Assembly (NCBI RefSeq): GCF_947507565.1
Contig: NC_089182.1
Coordinates: 682,001-746,000, forward strand
DNA length: 64,000 nucleotides
From: Oscarella lobularis
Lineage: Eukaryota; Porifera; Homoscleromorpha; Homosclerophorida; Oscarellidae
Direction of reading: 5' to 3'
Below, one piece after another: positions 23,094 to 33,754 of the stretch. Below the pieces are notes generated by a model, which worked only from the letters and a program-made list of their open reading frames with translations, had not been told where the DNA came from and did no database searches. A program made the translations under genes and the position numbers. How positions within the stretch are numbered: the stretch's first letter is position 1; each line of letters opens with the position of its first letter.

Positions 23094-23120
23094 CTGGCGG
23101 TATTGCTCCGCGCTTTACTT
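23094..23120 (+). promoter_or_regulatory. Upstream block conserved between GPCR paralogues 3 and 4 (copy A)
   Basis: The core CTGGCGGTATTGCTC followed by GCGCTTTACT recurs at 24580-24615 upstream of the next paralogue. In copy A the block lies about 100 bp before the ATG, with an inverted-repeat-rich insert (about 23118-23175) between. It could be a retained core promoter or only duplication residue. Confidence 0.4.
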
Positions 23121-23216
23121 ATTAGAAGGTATTATTAGAAGGTACAGTGCTACATAATACCTAATAAGAAAGCCCACTACACTAAATTGGGCATTTGATT
23201 CGGCCACCGAGACACG

Positions 23217-24305
23217 ATGCGAGCGCGGTGCGGGAACGAGTCGTACAAGATGTACGAAACGAACACGACGGGGTGGATATCGTGGGTCGAGTACGGCATC
23301 TTCAAGCACGATCTTGTGCAGATTCTACTGTGGATCGATGCCGTTCTCGCCGTCGTTGGAAACGCGCTCGTCGTCGCGTGGCGCTGTCGCCGGCCGAAGG
23401 AAACGCGATGCGCCCCCATTTCTCTGATCGTCATAAACTTATCCGTCTCGTCCCTCCTCTACGGCGTGCACCTCTTTCTGTTTCAAATCACGGCGATCCA
23501 ATGCGGCGAGATCGACGATAAGCGCGTCGTCGTCGACGCGTGTCGCGTCAGCGAGGTCCTATTCGCTTTGGCGAGCCTCATGAACTCGCAGCTAATCGCC
23601 ACGTCTATTCTATTGACGTTCACGTCCTTAGTCAACTGTTTCGCGTCGACTCGACGAAAAACGATCGTCGTTCTCGGCATCGAGTGGACGATCGCGATCG
23701 CGATCGCCTGCTACGTCGCCGTCGACTCGAACGGGTACATAACGGTGCCGTCGCCGATTAACGCGACGGCCGTCGACTGGCGACAGTGCTCGCCGCTTCA
23801 CTTCGCTCGCAAGCACGACAGTGTAGTCGAAAACATCGCCTTCGGAATCGCAACGACAACCGTTGTCGTCACCGTTCTCGTTTACGTTACGCTCGCAATC
23901 AAGGTTTTTCGACTGAGAGCGAGAGCGGGACGCGGCGAAGTTCGTTTTCTGTCCGGTTTCGGTGTGCGTCTGCTCGCTATTACGACAATCAGCACTGCTC
24001 AGTGGTTTTCCTACGCTATATTTCACTTCGCCGACGCGAGGAGCTCGACGCGGCCCGGAGACTATTCGATCGATTCGGAAAGGAGCGTTGCCAAAGCGAC
24101 CGTCGTTTCTCTCTTTCTACAGCCGCTCGTCGCAACTCTTAGTCCACTTCTCTACACCCCGTGCAACTGTTTTCAAAAATTGGGACGACGACAACGACGA
24201 CGAGAACTAGCCGACTACTGTGAGGACAAGAACCGCTTGTTCTCAGAAAATTTTTCCCAAAGTCTCGTGACTTCGGGCTGGGGTTCAGACGACGAAGAAT
24301 CGTAA
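23217..24305 (+). CDS. Tandem GPCR paralogue 3
   Basis: A 362-residue intronless seven-transmembrane protein starting MRARCGNESYKMYE. Shared blocks are WISWVEYGIF, LLWIDAVLAVVGNALVVAWR (TM1), INLSVSSLLYGVHLFLFQI (TM2), DWRQCSPLHFARKH (second extracellular loop), RFLSGFGVRLLAITTIS (before TM6) and LSPLLYTPC (TM7, Asn replaced by Ser). It is very similar to paralogue 4, which points to a recent tandem duplication. Sequons near the N-terminus (NES, NTT) fit an extracellular N-terminus. Confidence 0.87.
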   Translation: MRARCGNESYKMYETNTTGWISWVEYGIFKHDLVQILLWIDAVLAVVGNALVVAWRCRRPKETRCAPISLIVINLSVSSLLYGVHLFLFQITAIQCGEIDDKRVVVDACRVSEVLFALASLMNSQLIATSILLTFTSLVNCFASTRRKTIVVLGIEWTIAIAIACYVAVDSNGYITVPSPINATAVDWRQCSPLHFARKHDSVVENIAFGIATTTVVVTVLVYVTLAIKVFRLRARAGRGEVRFLSGFGVRLLAITTISTAQWFSYAIFHFADARSSTRPGDYSIDSERSVAKATVVSLFLQPLVATLSPLLYTPCNCFQKLGRRQRRRELADYCEDKNRLFSENFSQSLVTSGWGSDDEES

Positions 24306-24624
24306 TTCGCATTCTTTTTCTTTCGTGTCACTTTTCGTGGGCTCGCAAAGTCTAACTCAGGGTAATTCACTAGTTTCTAATCTTATTCGTGTATTATACA
24401 CCTCTCGCAAAGAGAACCTCTCCGTAGGACGACCACTACAACTAGTTAACGAATAAGAGACCCTCTTTTAGACTCTATAGAACGGACCAACTAATAATGT
24501 TCTATTGTAAAAGAGTTGCCACTATAAATCTACACTGACGCAACGTGTTGGGAAGTGTTTTCGCTATCACCGTCTAAGTCTGGCGGTATAGCTCAGCACC
24601 TCCTTAGCGCTTTACTCTGTCGTC
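24306..24624. promoter_or_regulatory. Intergenic region with conserved upstream block (copy B)
   Basis: The block CTGGCGGTATAGCTC...AGCGCTTTACT at 24580-24615 repeats the one upstream of paralogue 3, here only about 9 bp before the ATG at 24625. The rest of the gap is A/T-rich with no gene that I can see. Confidence 0.4.
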
Positions 24625-25798
24625 ATGCGAGCACTATGCGGCAACGAGTCGTACAAACTGTACGAAGAAATCAACTCGACGAAGTGGATATCGTGGGTTG
24701 AGTACGGCGTCTACAAGCGCGACGTCGTGCAAATTCTAATCTGGATTGACATCGTCCTCGCCGTGGTCGGAAACGCGCTCGTCGTTGCGTGGCGCTGTCG
24801 ACTGCCGAAATACAAGCAGTGCTCGCCTATCTCCATCCTAGTCATCAATCTATCCGTCGCATGCCTACTCTACGGCGTCCATCTCTTTCTGTTTCAAATC
24901 ACCGTGACCCAATGTCGAAAAACGGGTGGACTCGTCGAAGTCAACCCTTGTCGCGCCGGTCAAATTATCTTCGCTCTCGTCGCCGTCATGACGACCGAAC
25001 TGACGGCAACGACAGTCCTACTCACGTTCGCCTCCCTATTCAACTATTTGACGTCGACGAACGCTCGACGAGCGTTCGTCGTCGTCATCGTCGTCGAGTG
25101 GACGATCGCACTGGCCTTTGCCGTTTACGTCGCCTTCAATTCGACCGGCTACAAGGTCGTGTCGGAAACAGTGACAACCGTCGACTGGCGACAGTGTTCG
25201 CCACTCCACTTCTTCCGCAAACACACCAGCTACGCCGACGTCGCCTTATTCTACGTCGAAACTGCAATCGTATTCGTCACTTTCCTAGTCTACTTGATCA
25301 TCATGATCAAGGTTTGGACCATATATATATATAATCTTTCTATACGGAAATAGTACGTACGTGTCTCCTACTCTATAGGTTTGCATACTCCGGGTTAATC
25401 TCGAAAACGGTCAGATTCGCTTTCTGTCCGGCTTCGGAGCTCGCTTATTCGCTATAACGGCTCTTGTTATCGTTCAGTGGCTATCGTACGCCGTCGCGCG
25501 ATTTCGAGAGGCGACGGGGGATGACGTTTACGTCTATTCGGACGCGTCGGAACGATCGATCGCTCGCGTGACGATCGTTTCGATCGTTTTCAGATCGGCC
25601 GTCGCCACGGTGAATCCGCTACTCTACATGCCGTGCGGGTGCTTTAGGAGAATTTGTCGGCGGAGGAAATGGCGGCGACTCGGAGCGAGATCGATTCGGA
25701 AAAACTACGCGTCCTTTTCTGAAACTCACGAGGTCGAAGCGCAACGCAGTCGGCTTTGGGATTCTGAAGATGAAGATGGCGTGTCTTTTCCCATGTGA
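24625..25798 (+). CDS. Tandem GPCR paralogue 4, two exons
   Basis: Exon 1 (24625-25311) starts MRALCGNESYKLYEEIN and runs to the end of TM5 (LIIMIK). Exon 2 (25379-25798) resumes at VCILRVNLENGQIRFLSGFG and includes TVNPLLYMPCGCF (TM7, NPxxY type). The 67-nt intron has GTTTGG...CTATAG, is in phase 0 and contains a TA run. Paralogue 3 reads straight through this point (IKVFRLRAR), so the intron is either new here or was lost in the others. DWRQCSPLHFFRKH and INLSVACLLYGVHLFLFQI are the family blocks. The tail ends in an acidic EDEDG stretch. Confidence 0.85.
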
Positions 25799-26004
25799 GA
25801 CCCCTCTATGATGGAGCGAATTCGTATAAAAAAGCTTCATTAGTCATCGTAAGAGTAACGCAACTGGTCTAGTAGACACCTGGTAGACTAAGAGACATTC
25901 CTTTCTCGTTGTTTACATCCCCGCAGTTCCCGTACATGACCTTTGCCGCTAAAGTTTTCTTCTGTGTGGACACTAAGTAGCGATATATAAGTTGCGAGAA
26001 AATT

Positions 26005-29000
26005 TTACACAGTCGATTCTGTTTCCTGATTGAACGTTTCCCGCTCACACGTGATCCGCTGCCTTGCCGTTATCGAAAACTCTTCATCACCGGCTTCACA
26101 GAGCATATTATACAGCGTGTTCTCCACGACGCTCTCGACAAAATTCTGAACTTCCGGCAATCTAAAATATTATTATAATTAATAAGACATATAAAATGAC
26201 TTCTGAAAATACCTGAACAAATCCTCGTTTCGAATTTCTTCCCGCATACTTTCTCCATCCTGTTCAGGAGTCATTTCTCCGCTAGCAGACGACCTCATGT
26301 CTTCAGCAGCACTACTAGGAACAACACGCTGTTCGTCCTGGATCGGACTCTTTACAGAGAACGCTTCAGAAAGGCGTCTAACAGAACGAAGTCTTTTGAT
26401 TACCGGCTCTCGTGACGTCAGAAAAGCGAAATCGTGCGGAGGACTCGATTCAGCTGTAGGCTTTCTGTTGTTCGACGACGACGACAGCTGAACAAAATAT
26501 GGTACCGGTTCCCTTTCAATGCCTTCTAAGGCCTCATAGAAGGATTCGTCCTCTGTGCAAGATCTAAAACAACAGGTTCTTTTATCCTCAAAAAAATAGG
26601 AAATTTATTTTTACTTCAATATGTCCGAAACGGCGGTTTTCATCGCGTCCATTTCTTCCTTTTTCGCAAAAACTCGACGAGCGGGTCGCACGGCTCCGGC
26701 ACTCAATATCGAGCTCAACGACGAGTAGGCGGTCTGCGAGCGCCCGCCGGCAAATCCAAACATACCAGGATCAGCCATTTGACTAAGAAAAACGAGTGAA
26801 CGCGCAGGGTACTGGTACAGTCGTCGTCTCACATATCAATTCGACAATGCTTCGGCTCTCCAAACTGAGCAGTGTAGTCGTGAAGATCGAGAGTGCGTCC
26901 CGTAATGCCGAGATGAAGATGAAAAGGATGAGGGGGAATCGGTTTCTGCTCAAAAAAATGTCCCCAAAAGTTCCTCTTTGACGACAAGTGCTCACCTCTT
27001 TGCTAGACGTCGCATTTCCTACTCTCGGACGCGCTTTCGAACGACGAGACAAATCTCTAAACGACGTCTCCGTGCAGACAAACGACTGGGCTAATTTTCA
27101 AACTCACGTTCTCTTCCATTCGTCGTACGATTCCGTAGTTGCTACTCCGCCACCTATTGGCGGCAAAGCCTTTGAAAAAGAGTCGTCTAGTTATCAGTAG
27201 ACACCCTTAGACGACTATAAGCCAACCTGGTACTTATTCAGCGATTTCGATGCAGACAGTGGCCTTCCCTACAATTTTATTTCCAGCCACCTTTATTGCT
27301 GATCACACGCGTTTGTCTTACCGCTTTCTTTAGCTGCTTCTTTTCGTCTTTCTTCAAATCTGCTTCCGTTATGGTGAACGTGTTCTTGTTTCGTTCCTCG
27401 TTCTCTTCCCAGCGCTCCAGTTTCGCTCGATACGCCAGCATAGCCGTCTCGTCCACAATCTTCCCCATGCAAACGAGCCTCGGAGGACGATCAAAACGCG
27501 AAACAAAAACTCTTACCTGACAGATTGTACTAAAATCGTAGTGACACGGACCCTTCGTCGAATACAGCGAAATCTTAATTGGAACGGCCTGACGTGGACT
27601 CAAGAGCCCCGAAGTGGGCTCAATAGACAACACCTGAACGCGTCAAAGGATAATAGAGCGGGCTGAGCTTCTCCCCATAACATCCTTACTTCGGAATAGT
27701 TTCCAAGTTGCCAAGCAAACGAAACCGTGTGTCGATCTGACGGATTTGTCAGGTAAATAAGACGTTTTAGCGATGCGTACAGAGGCACGGTGCCGAAGTC
27801 GATTCGCTCGCGCGAAAAATAGGCCAACTGCCAATGACGATGAAATGTCGCCTTCGCTTTATATACGCGGTAATTCTTACTTGCGAACGAACCGAGACAA
27901 ATTGCTCGTCGGGAATGCTATCGCTGGGCGAGTCGCCTGGTGCGGGAGGAAGAATTCTCGCGTCGTAACCTTCGCCTATGAACGTAATCGTTGTCGTTGC
28001 GCCGTCTGTAATACGAATCGGTATTTCAACCTGAAAAAAAGAAAACAATCGATTTTCTGCAAAAATATATTTCGGCCTTCTTACAGAGTAACTCTTGGCT
28101 TCTAGCGGAGAAAAGAGCCAGGGAATAGACACGGACTGGCCGGGAAGGATAGAGCCGGAAGCGGCAAGACAAGACATGATTGGACAATCATAATTAGCCT
28201 AAAAAAATCATTCAAGACTCAGATATTCTCTGCCAAGTAAAACATTAACCGCTCTCAGTCGCTGAAGCGGCGTCGTGTCGATCTCATATTGAACAACGTC
28301 GGCGCCTCCGTTGTAAAGTTCGTAGACTTGAACGGGGGGATGCTCGAGACCGATGGCGACGGAATTAAAGCGATGTATCAGAGAAGGAAAATGAATCAGC
28401 TGCTGACCGAGACTGACGCTCGTGCCAACGAAAGTCAACTATAAGAGATAATAATATCGAGCCTTGCTATGTGTCGACGTTTGCTTACCAAAACTTCGCG
28501 TCCGCGCGTTATCTTAAGCAGCACCGGAATTTTGTTCGTGCCGGCAAAGGACGGAAGGTGTTTGTACGTCAGAGTCACCGTTTGAGTTTCGCGCGGTTGA
28601 AGCGAACCTTCGCTGGGACATATAGTGAAGACGTCGTTGTCCAAAAGTCTAGCCTGTGAAATTCGGAAAATAATCGTTTTAGAATTTTTTTCTTCCCGTC
28701 TTTTTGCATGCCTGGCGTTCTTCCTCGTCGTCGATCTGACCCGTTTCTGCCCAGTACTCCATTTCCATGCGCATTTCCGTTGGAAACAGCAGAGCCCTTT
28801 ATGAGCAAAAATTAAATGACTCTCTCCTTTCCCTAGTGAGGAGTTCCTTATCATTTACCAGTCGGCTTGAACAGTGCTTGTATTTTCAAACATCATGTGA
28901 ATGACGCAGGGATCTGATCCGACAGGAGCAGCGCCGAAATCAATGTCAAGCCGGGCCGGAGTGCGGTAAGTTGGCTTGCGACGAGTACTGTGCCTCGTTG

Positions 29001-32000
29001 CCAGCGTGTACTTGAGTTCGGCTGACGATGGCTCTGCATCCAAGATGCGATTTAGTCTGTTTAATAAATAAATAAATAAATAAATAAATGCCAGACCGAG
29101 GGCTCCTTTTTTTCTTACTCTTTGAACTTGAACATGTTCCACACTTTGACCTTGTTCCAGTTGGCTGCGCTGCCCTGTCCGCGCCCGTCAATCACGCTGA
29201 GCGATGGATAGACGCCCCTCATCAAAACGGAGCAGAGAGGCATTTCTGATTGGGCCACTTCACTAACGTCCTCATTCGATAGCACTGAGAGAAGAGCCAG
29301 TCAAACACGTATCACCTGATGTTGTCCACCTTACGCGACGTTTTCAGCAGTTCGTATAGTATCGTAAACTTGTACCCAACTCGACGTCCTGGTCTCGCAG
29401 TGATTTTAATCGTCTGCCAAGCCCTTGACGCCAACTCGCTCTGACAACAGTCAACTTGAAGAGCTACATCAAAAACCAACAGAGAATCAGGGCCTCTCTT
29501 CAGACACAACGAATTATAACGGTACATATCCAATCATTTTGCGAGGTACAAGTCTAACTACGACTTTCGCCGCCCAACTCACCTTGCTTTCCTTCCAGCG
29601 GTACGCTATACTTTCGCGTCTCATCCGACGGCTCCAATTCGATTTTAAGCCGATAGTGCAGACTGCAATCGCTTTCGTTGTAAAGCGCCACTTGCCGATG
29701 CGACGACGTGCCGACGACGACGTCGCCGAGATCGACGTCGTCGGGAGCGCAGCGAATTTTTCCCAGGGCTCCTTCGCCGACGCCGATCAGGCCGAGGCGC
29801 GTGGGACTGCTCAGAAGATCGACGTTGCTCGTCAGAATGAGACTACAGCGAAAGCCGTATTTTTGATCGCAATCGGGCGAGAAGGACCACTCGTGGTTCT
29901 GCCGTTCGTTAGGGAGGAGATGACCGCGTTGGGGACGAACGCGAAGAAGGTGGGAATCGGTCGAGGGAATTTGCCAGGAGAAGCTAAGTCAAAATAAATT
30001 CAAACGCGAAAAGTCTTTCACGCATTTTTACCTCAAAGGAAGGCGAGATAGGTTCTTAATTTGAAACGGTCTCGATGACACGGTTCCGATGCAAGTCGGT
30101 TTGAAGTAAAGGGTCCCCTATAAGGATTTCGTTTTACTGGCTGCGATAAGTCCTTGCACTACATTACATCGTTCTCTAATTGCACAACCGGATTTTCCGC
30201 CGAGCCAACGAGTTCAAACGTCTTCAAAGCGTCATTAGTAAAAAGCAAAGTCATTTTTTTCTAATGTACCTTCTTGTAGCTGTCAGCTTCGTTGATCATG
30301 CACGTAGCGTTGCGCCGATAGGTCGCCACTTGCCCGGGCTTCATTCCAAATACGACAATCTGAACGAGAGCCGTCTCAACGTGACAAATCAATACAAAAA
30401 ACGATAACCTGATGCTCCTCTGACATCACGCCCTGAAGAGGGTTACAAGCAAAGACCCTATTAAAAGAGGTTAGACATCCAACGGAAGACGTAGAGATTT
30501 GTGCACCCGTTCGTGTCTTCGTCAAAACGGTATTTGACGGGCGTGTCGCCACGATTCTCGAATCGGAGAGTCCGATACGACGTCCAGCCCGGACTGACAG
30601 GTGGAAAGACCTGCAACCCGTAGAAACGTTAGATCGTCCCCCCTAGCTGGAGCACTTACGAGTTTCTCTGCGCTGAAAGTCAGTCGAGGTAAAAATCTTT
30701 CCTTCTGAGGTGGAAACGTGTGACCTAGGACTTTGAGTGTCGTGCACCAGGGAAGCGTGGCTGTCAAGTCGTTGAGGAGCCGATGATCGGACATGCTCTA
30801 CCAAAGACAAACGTTTTGTAAGAAGAGGTGCATATATATAGTGCAAAGGCGTACCGAGAAAAAAGCGTAGCATTCAAGCTCTCTACCGTAAAAGTGATCG
30901 ATGGTGCCCTAGCAACAGATTAGATTATGTGCTAACTGAAATAATTGGTTATTTTTACTGGTCTAAACGTGACGGTGAACGACGACGTTTTTCCTGGTAA
31001 AATGTCACGACTTTCCGGCAAAATATGAAACGTGTCCTTGATTTCTAATAATATTGACTTTCGAGCCTTTTTTAGAAATGCAATTGAGTACTTACTTGTG
31101 AGCCATTGGCACGTAATCGTTCCTTTCGTGTGGTTTGTTAAATTAACGGTCTGCAAGAGCGACCAATCAAATTTCGCGAAAGAGTGCCAAGAAACCGTAC
31201 CTTGACTTGAACTATTTTGCTAGCGACGCAAGCTCCAAAGTCGAGGCAGTCGGCATCTAAGCTAACATGCGGCTCAAACCCCTAAAACGTCGTGCACGCC
31301 ACAGTGTAAGGTTAGTCGGTATCACGCCCGTCTTCTGGACCTGTTCTAGCTGATTACAGCCGTACATTAGCTCATCCCATCCGGTCTTATACTCAGGTTG
31401 AGAAACGAGCTCAAGATCGTCTGACAACACCTTGGGAAACTAGCCTTTAGACAAGTGGGGGTATGAGAGTCGGAAATTATACCTGGAGTCGTCCCTCGTC
31501 ATCAGCGTCCAATTTGCCGGCCTTCAAAAGCTCGTCCAGCATCTATTGACAATCACTGCTAATAAGTCAAAACTGTCTTATCATTGGCACCTCTGGAGGA
31601 TAATGAGACAATCCCATTGTCTTTCTTCGTTGATAGTTTTTCAAATGCTTCAACTCTAGCAAAGCTGGAGAAAAACGCGCACGGTCAGAGTCAAAAAAGT
31701 CACCTCGTGACACATATTTCTACTGTACCTGGTCTAACTTGTTCAGTGTAGCAAACTCCAATCAAATCAACAAAGAGAGGCTCCTAAAGAGACAACTAAG
31801 AGATCATTAGTCCCCCAAAAAAATGCCAACTCTCACCTGATTATGTACGATGCAAGCCACTCGCCTATGATACCCAATCGGATGCGTGGGCATAAAATCG
31901 ACGACGACCGAGGCCAAAGCACCGGGTTTCAAAGAGCCGCACAGAGTTCCAAATCGAAATACGCAGGCCGGATCGACCAAAAACTGAACCGACACGTTCA

Positions 32001-33489
32001 AATTAATTAATTAAGAAAAAAACATCATCTTCGTCAGAGCCATTACCTGAAACGTCGCGACTACGTCGGATTCGTTTTCGAGCTGCATAATTCGCGTTGC
32101 CGTGCTCCCGGCGGCCACGTTGCCAAAGCTCAAGTGTTTGACGCCGAGTCGCAGGTTGGGACCCTTCGAAGTGCCGACGCACTTGACGACGGTGCTGCCG
32201 TAACCGCCCAACGCTTTCACTTTGAAGTAGTCGACGGATTTGACGTTCGGCGTGTGAGACTTGAAAATCACCTAAGAGAAGACGAAATCAGAAGAGGCGC
32301 GTCAGTGCAAGACCTCGTCCCGCCCGCTCTGACCTTGATCTTCTCCGTCGCTTGGGGAGACACGCATCCTTGGTATTGAGAACAAGAGAAAACCGAATCC
32401 ATTTTATTGACAGGAGTCTGGCTCAGCGTTATTTGAAAGGGAGCATTCACCTAATTAATTTTTTAATTAATTTTTTAAGTAATTCAAAACAGAATTTTTT
32501 CTCAACTCACAGGTGACATGTTCTTTAGTTTGAGCCACTTTTCAGCAACAGTTTCCACAGCAACGTGACCAAAGTTTACAATCACTTCTCCTTCTCCCAC
32601 AGCGTTCTTAGCCCCTTGCGAGGAAGAAGCACTAACAGCCAAATGAGGAAATTTTCCTATAGAATCAGACATTTCATTAGTAAGTCACTACTCCGATCAG
32701 CCTAATATGTTGTTATTCCATTCAGAAATACTTGTACATGCACTATGTGAAACATCTTTACCAATGCCTTCCAATTTGACACTCTTGTAGTTTCCTCCTT
32801 CGAAAGTGCAAACAGCCACTCCCTCATACACAGCGGCAGTCTGAGGCGCAAATGCCGCTTTGACGCTGCACGCCTCTCTTGGCTTCAAAATCCCGATTCG
32901 CGGATCGACGTCAAACGGATCGTTAATGTCCCACGTAAACGTCGTTTCGACGTCGCTCGTGTTCAAAATTTGAAAGCAGATTTCCGTCCGATCACCTGAC
33001 GCGCACATTCCGAACTTGAGCGAGTCGGGAACGGAAAGATTTGCTTTGGGAAGAACGGCTCGAACCGGAACGTCAAATTTTCCGTCCAACGTTTCAAATT
33101 TGATCGCGTCCTCATACGTTTCCTGTAAATAATCAAATATTCCAATCTCGGCATTGTGACTTGTGACGTCAAATTTTCCGTGCCTTTTCTTGAGGGCGAA
33201 AAACGACGGGCAAAGTGAAACTCGTTCCTGCGCTGAGAACGATCGGTTGCGGATAAACCGTGGTGAAAAAGTGCGATTCGGGTAGTCTGCGAAACGAGGG
33301 TGTTGCTTCGTTTAATTGGAATGCTTTTTCGTACCTGTATCGAAGTTTCTGAGTCTGAATTTTCACGTTTTTCAGAATTAGCTGTTTCGTGTACTCCCTG
33401 CCGGGCTCCCAGCCTCGCCAAGTTATCCCGTCGAGCACTTCGATTCCGCAGTGAGTCACTCGACGCGGCTTGATCGTCACATTCGCCAT
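26005..33489 (-). CDS. CFAP65: Cilia- and flagella-associated protein 65 (MSP/ASH-domain central apparatus protein)
   Basis: CFAP65 (CCDC108) is a large MSP/ASH-repeat protein of the axonemal central apparatus needed for sperm flagella. It starts at ATG 33489: MANVTIKPRRVTHCGIEVLD, then ITWRGWEPGREYTKQLILKN, YPQPIVLSAGTSFTLPVVFR and the first MSP domain, TTFTWDINDPFDVDPRIGIL (near 32900). Many more Ig-like ASH modules follow (Pro/Val-rich, GxxxV patterns) over about 30 small exons to about 27630, then a Lys/Glu-rich coiled segment (LERWEENEERNKNTFTITEAD). The gene does not end at the TAA at 27277: a GTAAGA donor at 27321 joins in phase to exons reading ALPPIGGGVATTESYDEWKR, HLHLGITGRTLDLHDYTAQF, MADPGMFGFAGG, EPVPYFVQ and LPEVQNFVESVVENTLYNML, stop at 26005. 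No ATG is needed within. The family C-terminus supports this. Exact exon borders are by eye. Confidence 0.85.
29062..29089. repeat. (AAAT)n microsatellite in a CFAP65 intron
   Basis: Seven tandem AAAT units lie in an intron between two MSP exons. It has no apparent splice role. Confidence 0.9.
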
Positions 33490-33718
33490 GGATGAGACGT
33501 TTGTCCGTCAAAACCCTTGTTGACCGGTTGCCATCTAGACAGTGACGCGCGCTAGCGCAAACAACAAATCTTGCCCTGCCCCTGAATCTTACCGCCGCCA
33601 GGTGTCGCCATGGGTTGTGCCACGAAGAAAGAAACTGTAGACTAGACATAAAAGTCAGATAATGGTTTTTTTGGTGGCATAGCGAGTTGTACGGAACTGA
33701 TACGGGTCGTTGCCGTGA

Positions 33719-33732
33719 GTCGCTATAGCAAC
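33719..33732 (+). promoter_or_regulatory. RFX X-box in the CFAP65-KIF9 bidirectional promoter
   Basis: GTCGCTATAGCAAC matches RYYNYY-WW-RRNRAC at every position. It lies 22 bp before the KIF9 ATG (33755) and 230 bp from the divergent CFAP65 ATG (33489). A further half-site, GTTGCC, sits 9 bp upstream. Both flanking genes are cilium-specific, so one RFX site could serve both; that is inference. Confidence 0.65.
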
Positions 33733-33754
33733 AGATCATCCACACCGCGCAAAT

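Noticed and set aside
26005-26778. Separate gene starting MADPGMFGFAGG
   Set aside because: An acceptor precedes this Met and the upstream exon joins in phase (ID | IQMADPG), so it is better read as the C-terminus of CFAP65.
26796-27199. Small plus-strand gene (MLRLSKLSS... / DVAFPTLGR...)
   Set aside because: The two pieces do not join in phase, and the minus strand explains the same bases as three in-phase CFAP65 exons.
33595-33625. Second X-box on the CFAP65 side (GTCGCCATGGGTTGTG)
   Set aside because: Only one half-site fits; the other lacks the RAC end of the consensus.
32963-33745. 260-codon minus-strand frame covering the CFAP65 start
   Set aside because: It is out of frame with the MSP domain and runs into the intergenic promoter; composition is not protein-like.
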